Below, in pieces: positions 1 through 7,019 of a stretch of DNA of 15,238 nucleotides (position 1 is the first letter of the stretch; each line of letters starts with the position of its first letter). The translations under genes were made by a program, and so were the position numbers. Where the stretch lies: the NCBI GenBank assembly GCA_945862495.1, contig CAMAYM010000063.1:1-15238 (forward strand), read 5' to 3'. The DNA comes from Bordetella parapertussis (GTDB taxonomy: Bacteria; Pseudomonadota; Gammaproteobacteria; Burkholderiales; Burkholderiaceae_B). The notes below the pieces were generated by a model. The model did not search any database and was not told where the DNA came from. It saw only the letters and a program-made list of their open reading frames with translations.

Positions 1-42
1 CAGAGCGCAGCTCAAAGGGGCATAGTAAAACTGCAAAGACAT
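1..42 (-). CDS. Glutathione S-transferase family protein, N-terminal 14 codons only
   Basis: Partial gene running off the left edge. The 14 visible codons read MSLQFYYAPLSCAL. This matches the first beta strand and helix start of the thioredoxin-fold N-terminal domain in bacterial glutathione S-transferases (pattern LYYxPxxCSL, where the Ser/Cys region contacts glutathione). The start is supported by an AGGAG Shine-Dalgarno (positions 49-53 on the opposite strand) 6 bases before the ATG. It lies 22 bp after the stop of the J-domain-like gene on the same strand, so the two may be co-transcribed. The family call rests on 14 residues and is tentative; that a gene starts here is more certain. Confidence 0.5.
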   Translation of the reverse strand, partial: MSLQFYYAPLSCAL

Positions 43-64
43 GGCTGACTCCTGAGTCGTGTTG

Positions 65-1213
65 TTAGTCTGCTGTTTGTTCTTTGAGCCATCGCTTGAG
101 GCCCGCATCTGTTTTAACGCTTGTCAGCTCTTCATTCAAGCGTCTGAGTTCGAGCAGCATATCTCGCTTTCGACTATTGAGATGGTGCTTGAGTGATGCC
201 TCATGAATCATCATCGAGGCCGGCAAGACAAACTCCGCTGTCGCTTGTAGCTCGTAATCGCGAATTTCCCTGTGCAGTGCCGTACACCGCTCTCGCATGA
301 GATTCGTGAGGGCAGCTAGTTTTTTACGCAAAAGCGCCGAGGTGAGGGTTGCTGCAGGCAATTGCGCTTTGGTTTGTAAATCTAAAAGAGCGAGCAGGTC
401 GCGTCGCTCGTAGGCGGTATTGGCTTCGCTCATCAGCTTTGTCTTGTATGCACGCACGTCTTCGTCACTCTCGCGGTCAGGGTGCAAGGCACTCGCGAGT
501 TTGCGGTAGAGGCTGCGCAGGGCGCTTTCGACATCCTCTGCGGCCTGAAGGTCGGCAGGGGACATTCTTTTCTTTTTGGCACGCTTTGCTTCTCTATTGC
601 GCGCGCGTGCTTCGGCTTCTTTGCGCATAAAGTCGAACTTAGCGTGCAAGACATCGTCTAAATTTTCAAATACTTTGTCTTCACCAAACTCTTCGCCCAT
701 CGCTTCTTTGAGGTAAGCATGTGCTTCAGCAGCTTGGGCGCGCTCAATGTCAGCGAGGGACTCTTCGCTATGGACATCGTGCAGGGCCCGCATGACCCGA
801 TCTCCAGCCAGCGCGAATTCCATCCCAATGCTGCAAATTAAACGACGCATCAGACGCTCTTGGCGAGCTGTTAAATCGTCGCCTTTTAAGCGCTGATCGA
901 GCCATAAGACCATGGCACGGCGCAGACTATCTTGTTTCTTTTGTAGAACGGGGACGGTGTTGTTGTAGAGGATCCGATGCTGTTCAATCAAGACTTTCAG
1001 GGCCTCGAGCTTTGCGGCAAGCGTCTTTCCCTGCTCGATCAGGAGATCAAACTCTGCTTGCTCCAAGGAGTCAGGTGCGGTGTCTTGTTCGACGGCACTT
1101 AAGGCATTGAGGAGATCGGTCGTACTGGTAGAGGTTTTATTCTTCAAAAGGCTGCGATGGCTGTGATTCTGTGGGGCGGTTGAGAGGCATGCACGCCTCT
1201 CATCATCCAGCAT
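65..1213 (-). CDS. Conserved coiled-coil protein with degenerate J-domain-like segment
   Basis: A 382-residue soluble, highly charged, mostly helical protein with no signal peptide or membrane segment. Residues about 228-280 resemble helices II-III of a J domain: a Tyr-Arg-Lys-Leu helix followed by HPD at 244-246 and a basic/Asn-Ala-Tyr helix. HPD is the tripeptide by which DnaJ proteins stimulate DnaK ATPase. There is no Gly/Phe region, zinc finger or C-terminal substrate domain, so this is not DnaJ itself. Residues about 195-216 are very rich in Arg, Lys, Glu and Ala, and flanking stretches (about 50-80, 290-375) look like coiled coil. The start at 1213 has AAAGG 5 bases upstream. It could be a DnaK co-chaperone-like protein or only a structural relic of one; the function is not known to me. 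It sits 83 bp downstream of the TRAP permease and 22 bp upstream of the GST-like gene, all on one strand. Confidence 0.75.
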   Translation of the reverse strand: MLDDERRACLSTAPQNHSHRSLLKNKTSTSTTDLLNALSAVEQDTAPDSLEQAEFDLLIEQGKTLAAKLEALKVLIEQHRILYNNTVPVLQKKQDSLRRAMVLWLDQRLKGDDLTARQERLMRRLICSIGMEFALAGDRVMRALHDVHSEESLADIERAQAAEAHAYLKEAMGEEFGEDKVFENLDDVLHAKFDFMRKEAEARARNREAKRAKKKRMSPADLQAAEDVESALRSLYRKLASALHPDRESDEDVRAYKTKLMSEANTAYERRDLLALLDLQTKAQLPAATLTSALLRKKLAALTNLMRERCTALHREIRDYELQATAEFVLPASMMIHEASLKHHLNSRKRDMLLELRRLNEELTSVKTDAGLKRWLKEQTAD

Positions 1214-1296
1214 TTTAGCCTTTCTGGAGGTATAACTGTGCTTGTGCTGAGTCGGCAGAGGTAAAAACCCCGAATAGTTCTTTAGGCAGCGTCAAA

Positions 1297-3315
1297 TCAA
1301 GCACTCGACTCCTTGCGCATAATCCTCTTATGCCTAAGCAGTTGACTGATGAGGACCACAAAAAAGCCGGCAAAGCCAACCAAGTCAGCCCAGTTGTCAG
1401 GGTAAGTCAGTGCAACACCAGCAATCACCATGATTGTGCGTTCGAGTATGTGCGTCTTTTCAATAAACCACCCTTGCAAGCCACCAGCCAGACACACGAT
1501 ACCGATTGCAGCAGTAAAGGTGATCCAAGCGATTTGGAGCCAGTCGGCATTGGCTAAGGCTTTGGTCGAGCCCATCAATAATAGGCTTGTCCCTTCGTCG
1601 CCGAGAACAAACATGAAGGGCACCAGAATGGCGGGAGCGACATATTTCCACGTTTGGAGCGTCGTTTTGTAGGGGTCCCCTTTACAAATCGCTGCAGCTG
1701 CGAAAGGTGATAGCGCCGTTGGAGGTGAAACTTCTGAGAGTACCGCGTAATAAAAGATGAACATGTGCGCGGCGAAGTCGGGTACCCCGAGGTTAATGAG
1801 CGCGGGGGCGGCAATCACAGCGCAGATAATGTAGGAGGCTGTGACGGGTACTGCCAGTCCAACCACCCACACGACTAGGCCGGTAAAGATCGCCGTCAAG
1901 AGCAGCGAGCCACCTGCATACTCGATCACGATCGAGCTAAATTTCAAGCCCAAGCCCGTCAGCGTCACCGTGCCGACAATCAGCCCTGCGCCCGCGCACG
2001 TCACAGCAATCGAGAGTACGCCGTTCGAGCCATTGGCGAGAGCCTTGACCAAGTTTGACTGGTAAAGTCCTTTGAAAAATGGTTCACGACCGCGTAACCA
2101 ATCATAAGAAATGATGGCAGTATCGCGTCTAAGCATGCTGGTCGCAGCCGAGACGATCGTGGCCCAGAACACTGACATGATGGGCGAAAAGCCGATCATC
2201 ATGAATACGACGATTGAGATAAGAGAGAAAAAGTGATACCAATATTTTTTCGTCAAGGACCATGCGCTTTCGGCGGCTTCAAATGACATTTTTTTCATGC
2301 CGTATTTGCGGACGTCGATCTCTACCATGATAAACAAACCAAGGTAGAACAGAATGGTTGGAATCGTCGCCATCAACAGGACATCGAGGTAGGAGATTTT
2401 TAGAAAATCAGCAATCAAGAAGGCTGCAGCGCCAAGCACCGGTGGAGAGATGATCGCGCCCAAACCGCCTGCGGCCAGCAAGCCACCGGCGGCATTTTTT
2501 TCATAGCCAACTTTGTCTAGCATCGGTGCAGCAACAGAGCCAACCGTGACAGTCGTGGCTACGCCAGAACCTGAGGGACCGCCTAATAAAAAGGATGACA
2601 GTACGATTGTGCGACCTACTCCCGAAGACTTTCCCCCCATCGCTGCAAAAGAAAAATCGATGAAAAACTTACCAGCGCCAGTGAACTGCAAAAAGGCGCC
2701 AAAGATCGTAAATAAAATGATGAGTGTGGCGGAGACATCGAGCGCGGTACCGTAAATACCTTCGAGTGTCATGTACATGAAGCCAACAAAACGGCCTATC
2801 TCGTAGCCTTTATGCGTCCATGGTGCAGGCAAATAATTACCAAATAGTGCGTAAAGGATGAACATGATGGTCACACTGACCAAGACCATGCCATTGGTGC
2901 GACGCAAACCCTCGAGAATCATGAGAATAAGACCCACGCCGACAGCGATGTCCATTGGCAGGGGCTCAGTATTACGATCCGTGAAATCATCTCCACCGCT
3001 AAGAATGTAATACGCCACAAAGATAGAAAAGCATGCAACGATCACATCCCACCACATCAGTCTGTTTTTAAAACGCGCGGTGACTGGGAACATCAGAAAA
3101 ACGAGAAACAACACGATTGCCAAGTGAATCGTGCGAAGGATTTGTGTCGGTACGATTTCGTATGCCGCGTACAAGTGAAAGATCGACATGCCGACCGCGC
3201 AGAGCGTCAGGAATATTGCGAGTAAGCCACGGTAATCGTTGGCATCGCCTTCTTCTTGTCTGATTAGTTCATCTAGTTTTTGTTGTGTTGCGCGATCGAT
3301 CGATGACTCACTCAT
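1297..3315 (-). CDS. TRAP transporter permease, fused small (4TM) and large (12TM) subunits
   Basis: A 672-residue very hydrophobic inner-membrane protein. It is the fused type of TRAP permease that pairs with TAXI-type binding proteins and uses an ion gradient to import organic acids or similar solutes. After a charged cytoplasmic start (about 40 residues), a cluster of membrane segments to about residue 170 corresponds to the DctQ-like part. The rest is DctM-like, with a Gly/Ser-rich LLGGPSGSGVATT loop and a GLLAAGGLGAIISPPVLGAAAF segment typical of the large subunit. The length is in the normal range for fused permeases. The ATG at 3315 has only a weak ribosome site. It lies 106 bp downstream of the binding-protein gene on the same strand, with a terminator-like hairpin in the gap. 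The substrate cannot be read from sequence. Confidence 0.93.
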   Translation of the reverse strand: MSESSIDRATQQKLDELIRQEEGDANDYRGLLAIFLTLCAVGMSIFHLYAAYEIVPTQILRTIHLAIVLFLVFLMFPVTARFKNRLMWWDVIVACFSIFVAYYILSGGDDFTDRNTEPLPMDIAVGVGLILMILEGLRRTNGMVLVSVTIMFILYALFGNYLPAPWTHKGYEIGRFVGFMYMTLEGIYGTALDVSATLIILFTIFGAFLQFTGAGKFFIDFSFAAMGGKSSGVGRTIVLSSFLLGGPSGSGVATTVTVGSVAAPMLDKVGYEKNAAGGLLAAGGLGAIISPPVLGAAAFLIADFLKISYLDVLLMATIPTILFYLGLFIMVEIDVRKYGMKKMSFEAAESAWSLTKKYWYHFFSLISIVVFMMIGFSPIMSVFWATIVSAATSMLRRDTAIISYDWLRGREPFFKGLYQSNLVKALANGSNGVLSIAVTCAGAGLIVGTVTLTGLGLKFSSIVIEYAGGSLLLTAIFTGLVVWVVGLAVPVTASYIICAVIAAPALINLGVPDFAAHMFIFYYAVLSEVSPPTALSPFAAAAICKGDPYKTTLQTWKYVAPAILVPFMFVLGDEGTSLLLMGSTKALANADWLQIAWITFTAAIGIVCLAGGLQGWFIEKTHILERTIMVIAGVALTYPDNWADLVGFAGFFVVLISQLLRHKRIMRKESSA

Positions 3316-3350
3316 GGCTGAATCCAGTTCTATTGATACGTGTATGGATT

Positions 3351-3389
3351 AAAAAAATCAGCAAGTGCGCATGATGACGCCCTTGCTGA
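3351..3389 (-). terminator. Intrinsic terminator between TAXI binding-protein and permease genes
   Basis: Read on the minus strand, an 8-bp stem TCAGCAAG/CTTGCTGA (3382-3389 with 3358-3365) continues past one mismatch into GCG/CGC (3378-3380 with 3367-3369), closing an 8-base loop. Seven Ts follow immediately (A-run at 3351-3357 on the plus strand). It lies just after the binding-protein stop (3422) and before the permease start (3315). Because both genes are co-directional, it probably acts as a partial terminator giving more binding protein than permease. Confidence 0.82.
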
Positions 3390-3421
3390 ATGTGCTGCGG
3401 CTAGTGACAGAGGCTCTTCGT

Positions 3422-4375
3422 TTATTGAATACTCTGACCTTTTTCTTTAAAGTACTTTAAGGCACCTGGGTGAAATGGTAGGGGCGTCGCCGCAGCCTTT
3501 TGGTTTTCTAGTTTCACGCTGTCGTATTCCCGGTGGGTGCGAACCAGCTCTTCCTTATTATCGAATACAGCCTTGGTAATTTGGTAGGCTTCATCGTCAG
3601 ACATCTTGCCATTCACCACGAGGATATTTGACACTGAGGCGTTCTTGTTGTCGCCCGCCATGCCTGAATACGTTGACTTTGGAATGGTGTCCTTGAAATA
3701 CAGGTCGCCGTATTTCTTGTTCATCGCATCCACGGCTTCTGCATGATCGATCATCACGATTTTGGTGCCAGGTGTGTTGGCCAGATCGGTCACGGCTGCA
3801 GTTGGCAGACCACCTACCCAGAAAAATGCATCGATCTTACGGTCTTTGACTGCGTTGACAGACTCAGCAACTCCGAGGCGTTCGCGGCGAACGTCTTTAT
3901 CTTTGTCCAGTCCCGCGGCTTCAAGCAGACGGAAGGCCATCACTTCTGTTGCGCTGCCTGGACTGCCGGTGCTGACGCGCTTGCCCTTGAGATCCTTCAT
4001 GGTCTTGATACCGCTGGCTTCAGTGGTCACCACATGCATGCGGTTTGGATACAGAACAAGCAATGTTTTGACATCGACTTTACGACCTGAGAACTTATCC
4101 TTGCCGTCGAGCGCGTCTTTGGCCGCATCTGACATCGTAAAGGCCAGATAGGGTTTTCCCGAGCCGATGAGTTTGAGGTTGTCAACGGAGCCTCCTGTGA
4201 CTTCAGCTGTTGCGGAAACGCCAGGTATTTTTTTGGTCAATACGGCCGCAAGTCCACCACCCATAGGGTAATAAACGCCGCCCGTACCACCGGTCGCAAT
4301 CGAATAGTTTTGTGCATTGGCTGCACCTGCACAGATAAGCGCAAAGCTGATAGCAAGTGTTTTTATTAGATTCAT
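3422..4375 (-). CDS. TAXI-family TRAP transporter periplasmic solute-binding protein
   Basis: A secreted binding protein that captures the solute in the periplasm and hands it to the adjacent fused permease. From the ATG at 4375 the protein has 317 residues and begins with a classic signal peptide: a positively charged MNLIK start, a hydrophobic core and an ANA|Q signal peptidase I site near residue 21. The mature N terminus carries the TAXI signature region (IATGGTGGVYYPMGGGLA). An upstream ATG at 4408 in the same frame would add 11 polar residues ahead of the signal. The 4375 start is preferred because GAGGAG lies 6 bases before it and the signal peptide then starts cleanly. The gene is first in the transporter unit, and its promoter must lie in the 312-bp divergent spacer. 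The substrate is unknown; glutamate-, succinate- or phosphonate-like solutes are known for relatives. Confidence 0.93.
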   Translation of the reverse strand: MNLIKTLAISFALICAGAANAQNYSIATGGTGGVYYPMGGGLAAVLTKKIPGVSATAEVTGGSVDNLKLIGSGKPYLAFTMSDAAKDALDGKDKFSGRKVDVKTLLVLYPNRMHVVTTEASGIKTMKDLKGKRVSTGSPGSATEVMAFRLLEAAGLDKDKDVRRERLGVAESVNAVKDRKIDAFFWVGGLPTAAVTDLANTPGTKIVMIDHAEAVDAMNKKYGDLYFKDTIPKSTYSGMAGDNKNASVSNILVVNGKMSDDEAYQITKAVFDNKEELVRTHREYDSVKLENQKAAATPLPFHPGALKYFKEKGQSIQ

Positions 4376-4381
4376 AACAAT

Positions 4382-4387
4382 CTCCTC
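4382..4387 (-). promoter_or_regulatory. Strong ribosome-binding site of the TAXI gene
   Basis: GAGGAG on the minus strand, 6 bases upstream of the ATG at 4375. It decides between that start and the upstream in-frame ATG at 4408. It abuts a perfect 10-bp palindrome CAATATATTG (4387-4396), whose role is unknown. Confidence 0.75.
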
Positions 4388-4415
4388 AATATATTGATTT
4401 AGTTTCAACTTGGAG

Positions 4416-4436
4416 TGAATGATAAGTATCGATTCA
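4416..4436. repeat. Imperfect palindrome upstream of the TAXI gene
   Basis: TGAATGATA (4416-4424) faces TATC-G-ATTCA (4427-4436), which is its reverse complement apart from one inserted G. The 2-bp centre lies about 50 bp upstream of the TAXI start codon. Position and size fit an operator for a dimeric regulator of the transporter, but no regulator is identified. Confidence 0.35.
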
Positions 4437-4504
4437 AAAGAAGTTCACTAATCTCTAGAACATAACTCAAAACAACAGAGAGCTCAATTCAGGTTTCCCA
4501 TTAG

Positions 4505-4522
4505 ATTGTTTAGGCTAACAAT
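4505..4522. repeat. Dyad ATTGTT-N6-AACAAT, possible operator
   Basis: Perfect 6-bp arms (4505-4510 and 4517-4522) around TAGGCT. AT-rich arms with a short centre resemble the binding boxes of LysR-type or other dimeric regulators. It lies roughly mid-spacer, 129 bp from the TAXI start and 165 bp from the regulator start. A chance occurrence cannot be excluded. Confidence 0.3.
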
Positions 4523-4611
4523 GTGATCGAAAGCGCCTGAACCTTGTTCCGAGGCTCTAGGAGCGTGTAATTGTGGTAGCGATGTCGTATAGGTCCTAAA
4601 CTGAGAGCTTC

Positions 4612-4681
4612 TGCGAGAGGTTTGCATTGAAAGTTTGACCTCCGCAATTAGAATTCAGAGGTTAAATCCAAACCTTTCGCA
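4612..4681 (+). promoter_or_regulatory. Nested inverted repeats just upstream of the response-regulator gene
   Basis: Outer arms TGCGAGAGGTTTG (4612-4624) and CAAACCTTTCGCA (4669-4681) match at 12 of 13 positions, the exception being a G-T that can pair as G-U in RNA. Inside them TTTGACCTC (4634-4642) and GAGGTTAAA (4658-4666) match at 8 of 9, again with the exception a G-U. The 70-base element ends 6 bases before the ATG at 4688, and no clear Shine-Dalgarno lies between. It may be a double operator (for example autoregulation by the encoded OmpR-type protein) or a folded 5' leader that limits translation. The structure is seen in the sequence; the role is inferred. Confidence 0.55.
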
Positions 4682-4687
4682 CACAAA

Positions 4688-5404
4688 ATGAGTCAAACTA
4701 ATTTCGATGCTCGCATTGCTTTGGTTGAAGACGATCCCTTGTTGCGTAAGGAGATTTTCTATCACCTCAAAGAAAACGGATTTCAGGTTTTTGGTTTAGC
4801 GCATGGCAAATCACTCGATGAATTGCTGATCACTGAACATATTGAGATTTTCATATTAGATTTGACGTTGCCTGGGGAAGACGGGTTGAGTATCGCCCGT
4901 CGTCTTCGTCATAGCATTCCAAAAGCTGGAATTATTATGATGACTGCTCGCGGTGCAGCGACTGATCGGATCAAAGGTTACGAGTCTGGTGCGGATATCT
5001 ACCTTTACAAACCTGTTTCGCCCGAAGAGCTGACTGCGAGTATCCATAGTCTGATGCGTCGACTGAATCAGTCTGTTGTTGGCACGAGATGGAAATTAAA
5101 CCTTAAGGATCGCTCTATTTTCGGTCCAGGACGAGCGCAGCGTGCGATTTTGACGCATAGCGAAAAAGTGTTGATGGTTGGTCTGATTCAGGCACCTAAT
5201 CAAACCCTTGAAAATGAAGTGATTGTTGAAATACTAAGTCAACGTGCGGGTGTTGAGGAAATGGGGAAGCGAGCCTTGGAAAGTTTGATCAGTCGCTTAA
5301 GACGCAAACTCGGTGAAATCTCTGAACCCAGTGCAGATGTCGCAGTTAAATCAGTCTGGGGTGTGGGATATCAGCTTTGTATTGCTGTAGATATAGAATC
5401 CTAA
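4688..5404 (+). CDS. OmpR-family response regulator, orphan
   Basis: A 238-residue two-domain DNA-binding response regulator. The receiver domain (about 8-125) has the full phosphorylation set: acidic pair Asp15/Asp16, phospho-acceptor Asp58, Thr86, Tyr105 and Lys108-Pro109. The C-terminal winged helix (about 140-235) shows the recognition-helix pattern SLISRLRRKL and the closing VKSVWGVGYQL hairpin of the OmpR/PhoB class. No histidine kinase is next to it, so its partner is elsewhere. Its stop is 19 bp before the ATG of the CmlA-like hydroxylase, so the two are almost certainly one transcript. This suggests a role controlling the peptide cluster, perhaps including its own promoter. The start codon has no good Shine-Dalgarno and is preceded by a nested inverted repeat. 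Confidence 0.92.
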   Translation: MSQTNFDARIALVEDDPLLRKEIFYHLKENGFQVFGLAHGKSLDELLITEHIEIFILDLTLPGEDGLSIARRLRHSIPKAGIIMMTARGAATDRIKGYESGADIYLYKPVSPEELTASIHSLMRRLNQSVVGTRWKLNLKDRSIFGPGRAQRAILTHSEKVLMVGLIQAPNQTLENEVIVEILSQRAGVEEMGKRALESLISRLRRKLGEISEPSADVAVKSVWGVGYQLCIAVDIES

Positions 5405-5423
5405 TTATTTATTGGAAAAAAGA

Positions 5424-7016
5424 ATGTCTTTATTAGTGACTTTGAAATCGGATGTGGTGATTGAGCCTCTGGTGGAGCGTTGGTATGCTTGGTCTCATTT
5501 GATTTCACCCGCGACCGCTGCCCTTAATGTGCCGTATCGTCATTTGACTTTGTTAGAGTCATTTGTGAGTGCGCCTGACATTCATGCGGCGGCCTGTCAA
5601 AACCCGAGTTTGCGTGGCGGCCCTTTCGTTGACTTGCCTGTGGAGTCGGTCGACGCGGTGCGCGCACTGATTGCACAAACCAAGGATCGTCAAGCACAAC
5701 AAATTGCTTTTGGTGAAGGCTTGCGCGAAGCATACCGTGCGGTGTTGAAGCAAGCGGATGGATTCAGCATTGAGAAGTTTTATGAAACATTGCCGACGCC
5801 TGTGCGTGGCTATGTTGAGTTGTTTTACACCTTAGGGGGGCACCCAGATTTGCGCGTCATTGAGCCGCTGCTCTATAAGAGTCCAGCTTTCAATCCAGCG
5901 TCTCAATCTGCCTTGATTTATCAGGCCAAGGGTGATGATCGTGCCTTTGCATTCAGTACGCCACGTCTGCCACGTCCAGATGCTGTTGAGCTAGAGCGCC
6001 CGTTTAGCGACGATATTTATGATTACTTGGCGGCACTAAGACTGACGCCACAGCCTCTAGAGGCTGTACTCGAACGCCTTGCTCAAGCGGGAGTCAGCAA
6101 TGAAAAGTTCCGTGATTTCCTGACAGACGTTCCTTTGGTTGCCATTGAGCGCAAGCATAAGGGAGGCACCAGATGGCGTTATTTTGGCCATGCCTGCGTC
6201 TTGGTTGAAGCCAACGACGGTACAAATGTCTTGGTCGATCCAATTGTTGCCTATGACACAAATGGTGGCGTTGAGCGTTTTGTTTTGGCGGACTTACCTG
6301 ACAGGATTGATTATGTCGTATTGACACACAATCATGCAGACCATGTGTTGTTAGAAACATTACTCGCCCTGCGTTACAAAATCGATACTATTGTGGTGCC
6401 AAGTGCTGGTGGCGGTTTGGCGGATCCCTCACTTAAACTCATGTTGCAGTCGATTGGTTTTAAAAAGGTGATTGAGCTTGAACCACTTGCCAATGTAGGA
6501 AGCGGTGACATGTTGATCACTGCCTTGCCTTTCTTGGGAGAGCATGGTGATTTGGATATCCGCACCAAGGCTGCTTGGTTGGTCAAAGCGGGTACGCAGA
6601 GCTTACTCTTCGCCGCAGACAGTAACAATCTAGAACCTTTGATTTACGAGCATCTCAAGGAGATTTTTGGTCCGATTGAGACTTTGTTTATTGGTCAGGA
6701 GTGTCAGGGAGCACCATACAGCTGGACCTATGGACCTCTGCTGCCTATTCCTGTTGATCGTAAAAAAGATCAGACGCGCAGACTGAACGGTTCAGATGCA
6801 GAGCGTGGCTTTAAAGTCGTTAAGAGTTTGGGAAGTAAAAATGTCTACGTTTATGCGATGGGTGCAGAACCTTGGTTGCAGTACGTGACGAGTATCGATC
6901 CTTCGGAGGACACAGTGCCCGCAACCAATGCAAGGCAACTCGTCGAGTCCTGCCGAGGTTTGGGGCTGCATGCTGAGAGATTGTTCGGTAGCGCGGACGT
7001 CACACTACCTGCCTGA
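5424..7016 (+). CDS. CmlA-like diiron beta-hydroxylase (metallo-beta-lactamase fold), NRPS tailoring
   Basis: A 530-residue enzyme. The N-terminal ~240 residues have no familiar motif. The C-terminal part (about 248-520) is a metallo-beta-lactamase fold with THNHADH. Metal ligands numbered from this ATG are His302, His304, Asp306 and His307, then Glu373 in LGEHGD where ordinary hydrolases have His, and Asp399 in FAADSNN. Order, spacing and total length match CmlA, the chloramphenicol-pathway diiron oxygenase (ligands recalled as H305, H307, D309, H310, E377, D403). CmlA hydroxylates the beta carbon of an aromatic amino acid bound to an NRPS carrier domain; its N-terminal domain is thought to dock the NRPS. 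The NRPS and Phe hydroxylase genes nearby support the same role. The ATG at 5424 is preferred over an in-frame TTG at 5412 because GGA lies 7 bases before it. The substrate is inferred, not seen. Confidence 0.85.
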   Translation: MSLLVTLKSDVVIEPLVERWYAWSHLISPATAALNVPYRHLTLLESFVSAPDIHAAACQNPSLRGGPFVDLPVESVDAVRALIAQTKDRQAQQIAFGEGLREAYRAVLKQADGFSIEKFYETLPTPVRGYVELFYTLGGHPDLRVIEPLLYKSPAFNPASQSALIYQAKGDDRAFAFSTPRLPRPDAVELERPFSDDIYDYLAALRLTPQPLEAVLERLAQAGVSNEKFRDFLTDVPLVAIERKHKGGTRWRYFGHACVLVEANDGTNVLVDPIVAYDTNGGVERFVLADLPDRIDYVVLTHNHADHVLLETLLALRYKIDTIVVPSAGGGLADPSLKLMLQSIGFKKVIELEPLANVGSGDMLITALPFLGEHGDLDIRTKAAWLVKAGTQSLLFAADSNNLEPLIYEHLKEIFGPIETLFIGQECQGAPYSWTYGPLLPIPVDRKKDQTRRLNGSDAERGFKVVKSLGSKNVYVYAMGAEPWLQYVTSIDPSEDTVPATNARQLVESCRGLGLHAERLFGSADVTLPA

Positions 7017-7019
7017 ACG

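Larger units (their letters stand above)
4376..4687. other. Divergent intergenic control region (312 bp, no gene)
   Basis: This spacer separates the minus-strand transporter genes from the plus-strand regulator/hydroxylase pair, so it must hold promoters for both directions. It is also the boundary between the transport genes and the NRPS-linked genes. No convincing sigma-70 -35/-10 pair with 16-18 bp spacing stood out on either strand. It contains inverted repeats at 4416-4436, 4505-4522 and 4612-4681, listed separately. I see no open reading frame, tRNA or transposon end. Confidence 0.7.

Noticed and set aside
43..64. GACTC-AG-GAGTC dyad before the GST-like gene as an operator
   Set aside because: The arms are 5 bp and include the Shine-Dalgarno AGGAG, so it is more likely incidental.
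1575..1814. Short minus-strand ORFs within the TRAP permease region
   Set aside because: Alternative-frame shadows of the permease. The permease frame has continuous family-typical membrane sequence throughout.
5424..7016. MBL-fold gene as a beta-lactamase or lactonase
   Set aside because: The protein is twice the usual length, has Glu in place of the third metal His, and matches the ligand spacing of the diiron oxygenase CmlA.
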